From positions 1-36,633 of the forward strand of contig SHWZ01000024.1 of the NCBI GenBank assembly GCA_009693575.1: a stretch of DNA of 36,633 nucleotides, in the 5' to 3' direction. The position numbers and the translations under genes were made by a program. The stretch is from Flavobacteriaceae bacterium. Its GTDB lineage: Bacteria > Bacteroidota > Bacteroidia > UKL13-3. Shown here in pieces: positions 33,698-36,633 of this stretch. The notes under the pieces are model-generated. The model saw nothing but the letters and a program-made list of their open reading frames with translations. It was not told the DNA's origin and made no database searches. Position 1 is the first letter of the stretch. Each line of letters opens with the position of its first letter.

Positions 33698-34378
33698 TTA
33701 CTTGTCAAACTTATAGCCCACACCTTTGATGGTAGCTATGTAGTCGTCTCCAAGCTTTTCGCGGATTTTGCGTATATGCACATCAATGGTACGATCAACC
33801 ACCAGCACGTCTTCGCCCCACACTTTTCCTAATATACTTTCGCGGGTAAAAACCTTGCCAGGCTTCGATGCCAGCAGAAAGAGTAGTTCAAATTCCTTTC
33901 TGGCGAACTGTATTTTTTGACTGCCACGATATACTAAAAACGATTCACGATCAATGATGAGGTCGCCTGCTTCAAACGATTCTTGCTCATTTGCCCGCAC
34001 CCGGCGACGGAGAATAGCTTTGAGGCGGCTCAGCAACACCCTTGGCTTTATGGGCTTTGCTATGTAGTCGTCGGCTCCTGCGTTAAAACCACTAATTTCT
34101 GAATACTCTTCGCTGCGTGCAGTTAGAAACACGATGAGTGAATTATCCATTTCGGGCATTGCTCTGAGTTGTCGACAAGTTTCTATGCCATCCATCCTGG
34201 GCATCATCACATCCAAAAGCACAATATCGGGCTTAAAATCCTTGGCTTTGGCCAAAGCCTCAATACCGTTGGCGGCATTGGCTGTGTGGTAGCCTTCCCG
34301 TTTCAGATTGTAATCTATAAACTCTATAATGTCTGGCTCGTCGTCCACCACCAGTACTCTGAAATCTCTGTTTTCCAT
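33698..34378 (-). CDS. OmpR/PhoB-family response regulator
   Basis: 226 residues. The receiver domain (about 7-120) shows the acidic pair Asp12-Asp13, the phosphoacceptor Asp56 in VLLDVMMPRMDG, Thr86 and Lys108 in IAKPIKP. The winged-helix domain (about 133-226) includes ARKEFELLFLLASKPGKVFT, REILGK-like RESILGKVWGED, and RTIDVHIRKIREKLGDD. It should be a phosphorylation-controlled transcription factor. No histidine kinase gene is adjacent in the window, so its sensor is elsewhere or unknown. Confidence 0.95.
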   Translation of the reverse strand: MENRDFRVLVVDDEPDIIEFIDYNLKREGYHTANAANGIEALAKAKDFKPDIVLLDVMMPRMDGIETCRQLRAMPEMDNSLIVFLTARSEEYSEISGFNAGADDYIAKPIKPRVLLSRLKAILRRRVRANEQESFEAGDLIIDRESFLVYRGSQKIQFARKEFELLFLLASKPGKVFTRESILGKVWGEDVLVVDRTIDVHIRKIREKLGDDYIATIKGVGYKFDK

Positions 34379-34395
34379 TTATCAATTTAATGGCA

Positions 34396-34403
34396 CAAAA
34401 ATA
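34396..34403 (-). promoter_or_regulatory. Candidate −7 box for the response regulator
   Basis: The reverse strand reads TATTTTTG followed by TGCC, 17 nt before the ATG. It fits TAnnTTTG, but no −33 TTG is visible at the usual distance. Confidence 0.4.
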
Positions 34404-34657
34404 TTGACTCTAAATGTGTTTGGTTTTATCTCTGTGTTAATTAATCCTTAACGGATTTTAGTAATGGGTAAAGTTGAGAGAGAAATAATGGATGAAAATA
34501 TAAAATTTATTTTCGGAAAATTGTCATTTCACTCTAAGATTACATGTTTCCTTCCCGTATTATTAACATAAACAAAACACTGGATTTACATTTTGGCAAC
34601 ATGAAAATGATTTTTCTGTAACATGTGTTTGGGTTCTTTGCAGCAATAGAAGCTCAC

Positions 34658-34780
34658 ATGAAACTGAACCAACTACTTCTCCTATTTTTCCTTTCTTTTA
34701 TTGGGCAAATAACACTAGCACCGATACACATTGACGAAATAAATTTGGATAATTCAAAGGCGGGTAGATGGAACAAATAG
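34658..34780 (+). CDS. Small signal-peptide ORF, possibly the broken start of the next gene
   Basis: 40 residues: a good signal sequence (MKLNQLLLLFFLSFIGQITL) followed by APIHIDEINLDNSKAGRWNK and TAG. It is too short to be a complete secreted enzyme. The downstream ADP-ribosyltransferase-like frame is open from 34743 in a different phase, so the two overlap. One possibility is a frameshift that split a secreted protein; another is chance overlap. No homologue is recognised. Confidence 0.35.
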   Translation: MKLNQLLLLFFLSFIGQITLAPIHIDEINLDNSKAGRWNK

Positions 34781-34895
34781 CCAAGCCAACGGAACTTCAA
34801 GAATTTCAGAATCTACTCAAACAGAAGATGAGTTTATCAGAAGTAGCGAAAAAAATGGGGAGCAATTACATGGTAGCCCAAATCCAATTGGCGGA

Positions 34896-35603
34896 GTGGG
34901 CGAAGAAATACAGGGCGAGTCGTTAAAAAGCACACCGCTATATCACGGCACATCAGCAGTATTTGACAGTTTCGATAACGAACATTCGGGAGAAGGCATA
35001 GGCAATGATGTAGGCGATAATTGGTTTACATCTTCCCCAAGCGATGCAGTTGGTGCGGCAAAAACGTCCGCACATGGAGGCTATTTCCGAAAGGGAACAA
35101 CGGGCGACCCGCATGTTTACGAAGTTAGGTTATCAAATACCAACTTACTCCCAGTCAATAAACCCTTATCAAAAAGTCAACTATCCCAAGTAGGTACAAT
35201 AAATGGGGTGGACTACTCCAATGCCGACACAGACGGATATGGTCTATTTTATGAAATCGCTAAGACCTTTGGCGATTTTGGCAACGTGAATACGGATGAA
35301 GAATTTTTAATATTTCACGATAGCCAAAATAAGGCGGCAGAAGCCTTGTCACAAAAAGGTATTACTGGAATGCAGTATGAGTGGGATGGAAAGACTCATT
35401 GCCAAATTTTCAACCCAACAGATATAAAAATAACAAAACGCACCAAAATAAAAAATGAACCAGCAGCAAACACACCAAAACCTACAAACCAACCCGAACC
35501 CACAAGCCCTATTGCAGATGATAATGCAGATGGAGTCGGAGATGGCCTTTTATCTTCGTTTGATTCATTAGTAGTCTTCTTTGGCTCTGATAATTCTGCA
35601 TAG
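34896..35603 (+). CDS. ADP-ribosyltransferase-like (ART-PolyVal type) domain protein, 5' end unclear
   Basis: 235 residues if started at GTG 34896. The frame is open upstream to 34743 with a polar linker (DGTNSQANGTSRISESTQ and so on) and has no ATG. The domain begins PLYHGTSAVFDSF (His17) and has DNWFTSSPSDAVGAA (about 41-55), HVYEVRLSNTNLLPV, and a final THCQIFNPTDIKITKR (Gln170). This order of YHGT, an aromatic WFTSS segment and a Q/E before F-x-P-x-DIK matches ART-like domains of phage and plasmid polyvalent proteins and toxins. The C-terminal tail is proline/asparagine-rich. It is probably a transferred remnant or an effector domain. Catalytic competence and target are unknown. Confidence 0.6.
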   Translation: MGEEIQGESLKSTPLYHGTSAVFDSFDNEHSGEGIGNDVGDNWFTSSPSDAVGAAKTSAHGGYFRKGTTGDPHVYEVRLSNTNLLPVNKPLSKSQLSQVGTINGVDYSNADTDGYGLFYEIAKTFGDFGNVNTDEEFLIFHDSQNKAAEALSQKGITGMQYEWDGKTHCQIFNPTDIKITKRTKIKNEPAANTPKPTNQPEPTSPIADDNADGVGDGLLSSFDSLVVFFGSDNSA

Positions 35604-35639
35604 CTCACTATCAAGCAATCTCGAAGTCAGCACATCGTT

Positions 35640-35647
35640 TACCTTTG
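35640..35647 (+). promoter_or_regulatory. Candidate −7 box for ftsY
   Basis: TACCTTTG at 35640-35647 is followed by CCCCGC and precedes the ftsY ATG by 54 nt. It fits TAnnTTTG; no TTG is visible at −33. Confidence 0.4.
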
Positions 35648-35653
35648 CCCCGC

Positions 35654-35685
35654 ATTACGAATCGTAATTCCTAATCCCGTCGGGA
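35654..35685. repeat. Two adjacent small palindromes before ftsY
   Basis: ATTACGA (35654-35660) and TCGTAAT (35662-35668) form a 7-bp inverted repeat around one base. TCCCG and CGGGA (35675-35679 and 35681-35685) form a second one. The words AATCGTAATTCCTA also occur at 14441-14454. They look like members of a dispersed intergenic repeat family and would lie in the ftsY leader. Confidence 0.45.
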
Positions 35686-35701
35686 CGTAATTAAACAATA
35701 T

Positions 35702-36633
35702 ATGGGATTTTTTGATATATTTAGAAAAGAAAAAAAAGAGCAGCTCGACAAGGGGCTTGAGAAAACACGGGTAAATCTGTTTGGCCGCATCAGCAAGGCA
35801 TTGCTGGGCAAAAGCACGGTTGATGCAGCATTTTTGGACGAACTGGAAGATATACTCATTAGTGCTGATGTGGGGGTGAAAACCACCTTGGACATCATCA
35901 ATAGAATAGAAAAACGTGTAGGCACAGAGAAATACACAGGTGAGGCCGAACTGAACAAAATGCTGCAAGAGGAGATAGGTGAACTACTGGATAGCAATAC
36001 CCCAACTGCTCTCATGGATTTCGACCTGAACCTAGCCCCCAAGCCATACATAGTGCTGGTGGTGGGTGTGAATGGCGTAGGCAAAACTACCACCATTGGC
36101 AAGCTTGCACATCAATACAAACAGGCCGGCAAGAAAGTGATATTGGGGGCTGCGGATACCTTTAGAGCTGCTGCCGTGGAGCAACTAAAAATATGGGGAA
36201 CACGCACGGGAGTGGACGTGGTAGACATGGGCATGAACACCGACCCCAGTGCCGTGGCCTTTGAAACCGCCAAACGTGCCATAGCCGAAGGAGCCGATGT
36301 AGCCATCATAGACACAGCAGGACGCCTGCACAACAAGGTGGGGCTTATGAACGAGCTTGGAAAAATACACCGAGTGATTGACAAAGCCTGCCCCGGTGCA
36401 CCCCACGAAGTGCTGCTGGTGCTGGATGCGAGCACTGGGCAAAATGCTTTTGAGCAGGCACGGCAATTCACCGAAGCTACCAAAGTGAACGCACTGGCAC
36501 TCACCAAGCTCGACGGCACGGCCAAAGGCGGTGTAGCCATTGGCATCAGCAACGAGTTTGGCATACCCGTAAAATATATCGGCGTGGGCGAAGGCATGGA
36601 TCATCTCCAAATCTTCGACAAGAAAGAATTCGT
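35702..36633 (+). CDS. ftsY: Signal recognition particle receptor FtsY (3' end cut by window)
   Basis: About 310 codons are visible from ATG 35702, nearly the full length of a short FtsY. The N-domain begins MGFFDIFRKEKKEQLDKGLE. The G-domain has the P-loop GVNGVGKTTTIGKLA (about residues 122-136), then GAADTFRAAAVEQL, the DTAGRLHNK box and TKLDGTAKGG. The visible end KKEFV is close to the usual C-terminus. FtsY is the membrane-associated receptor for SRP and, with Ffh, delivers ribosomes to SecY. It lacks the long acidic A-domain, as expected for this group. Confidence 0.97.
   Translation, partial: MGFFDIFRKEKKEQLDKGLEKTRVNLFGRISKALLGKSTVDAAFLDELEDILISADVGVKTTLDIINRIEKRVGTEKYTGEAELNKMLQEEIGELLDSNTPTALMDFDLNLAPKPYIVLVVGVNGVGKTTTIGKLAHQYKQAGKKVILGAADTFRAAAVEQLKIWGTRTGVDVVDMGMNTDPSAVAFETAKRAIAEGADVAIIDTAGRLHNKVGLMNELGKIHRVIDKACPGAPHEVLLVLDASTGQNAFEQARQFTEATKVNALALTKLDGTAKGGVAIGISNEFGIPVKYIGVGEGMDHLQIFDKKEF

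Noticed and set aside
34768-34926. A 52-codon frame (MEQIAKPTELQEFQNLLKQK and so on) overlapping the ART-like gene
   Set aside because: It has an ATG and a faintly HTH-like middle, but the overlapping phase 0 frame runs continuously into the ART-like domain. It is more likely a shadow, though it cannot be fully excluded.
35702-36610. Minus-strand frames of 109-161 codons opposite ftsY
   Set aside because: The plus strand encodes an unmistakable FtsY with P-loop and DTAG motifs; the antisense frames are by-products.
1-36633. CRISPR arrays, tRNA, rRNA, integrases and transposases
   Set aside because: No regularly spaced direct repeats, cloverleaf sequences, rRNA stretches or recombinase signatures were recognised by eye. 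A computed search could still find a weak one.

Overview
The window looks like a chromosomal segment from a member of the Bacteroidota, probably near the Chitinophagales/Sphingobacteriia. Three things support this. Upstream regions repeatedly carry the Bacteroidota −7 box TAnnTTTG. Strong Shine-Dalgarno sequences are scarce. Several gene families are typical of the phylum (DUF3109, DUF2490, BFN/DUF151 with a UVR tail, long M1 peptidases). Placement below phylum is inference. Both ends are cut inside genes: rplQ at the left and ftsY at the right.

Layout. (1) 1-9660, minus strand: a compact ribosomal-protein/secY/rpoA cluster. In transcription order it reads rplP, rpmC, rpsQ, rplN, rplX, rplE, rpsN, rpsH, rplF, rplR, rpsE, rpmD, rplO, secY, infA, rpmJ, rpsM, rpsK, rpsD, rpoA, rplQ. 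It starts abruptly at rplP. The genes that normally precede it (rpsC, rplV, rpsS, rplB and so on) are absent, and a well-formed promoter sits in front of rplP instead. (2) 10048-16621: sucD with a strong terminator, a large polytopic membrane protein, DUF3109 and LprI-like proteins, a bifunctional-nuclease-family protein, etfB-etfA, and a TPR protein. (3) 16746-24450: a small membrane protein with a doubtful start, a large secreted M1 metallopeptidase with an outer-membrane-barrel-like tail, AcpH, a C-terminal processing protease and a TauE/SafE transporter. (4) 24489-25855: an AT-rich block holding a DUF2490 protein and a beta-carbonic anhydrase frame broken by two stop codons. (5) 25859-34378: housekeeping genes (thyA, rplS, hscA, a purine nucleoside phosphorylase, exonuclease III, an OmpR-type response regulator). 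Between them lie a GtrA protein, a thioredoxin-like lipoprotein candidate, a nonsense-interrupted gene and small unknowns. (6) 34658-35603: an orphan ADP-ribosyltransferase-like domain with no normal start, probably a remnant of a mobile-element polyvalent or effector protein. It is followed by ftsY.

No CRISPR array, tRNA, rRNA or transposase was recognised. The strongest leads are the split of the S10-spc cluster at rplP, the M1-peptidase/Omp85-like barrel fusion, the orphan ART-like domain, and the in-frame stops in two otherwise conserved-looking genes. The three longest intra-operon spacers of the ribosomal cluster also each contain a palindrome. All calls are from reading the sequence; no database search was run.
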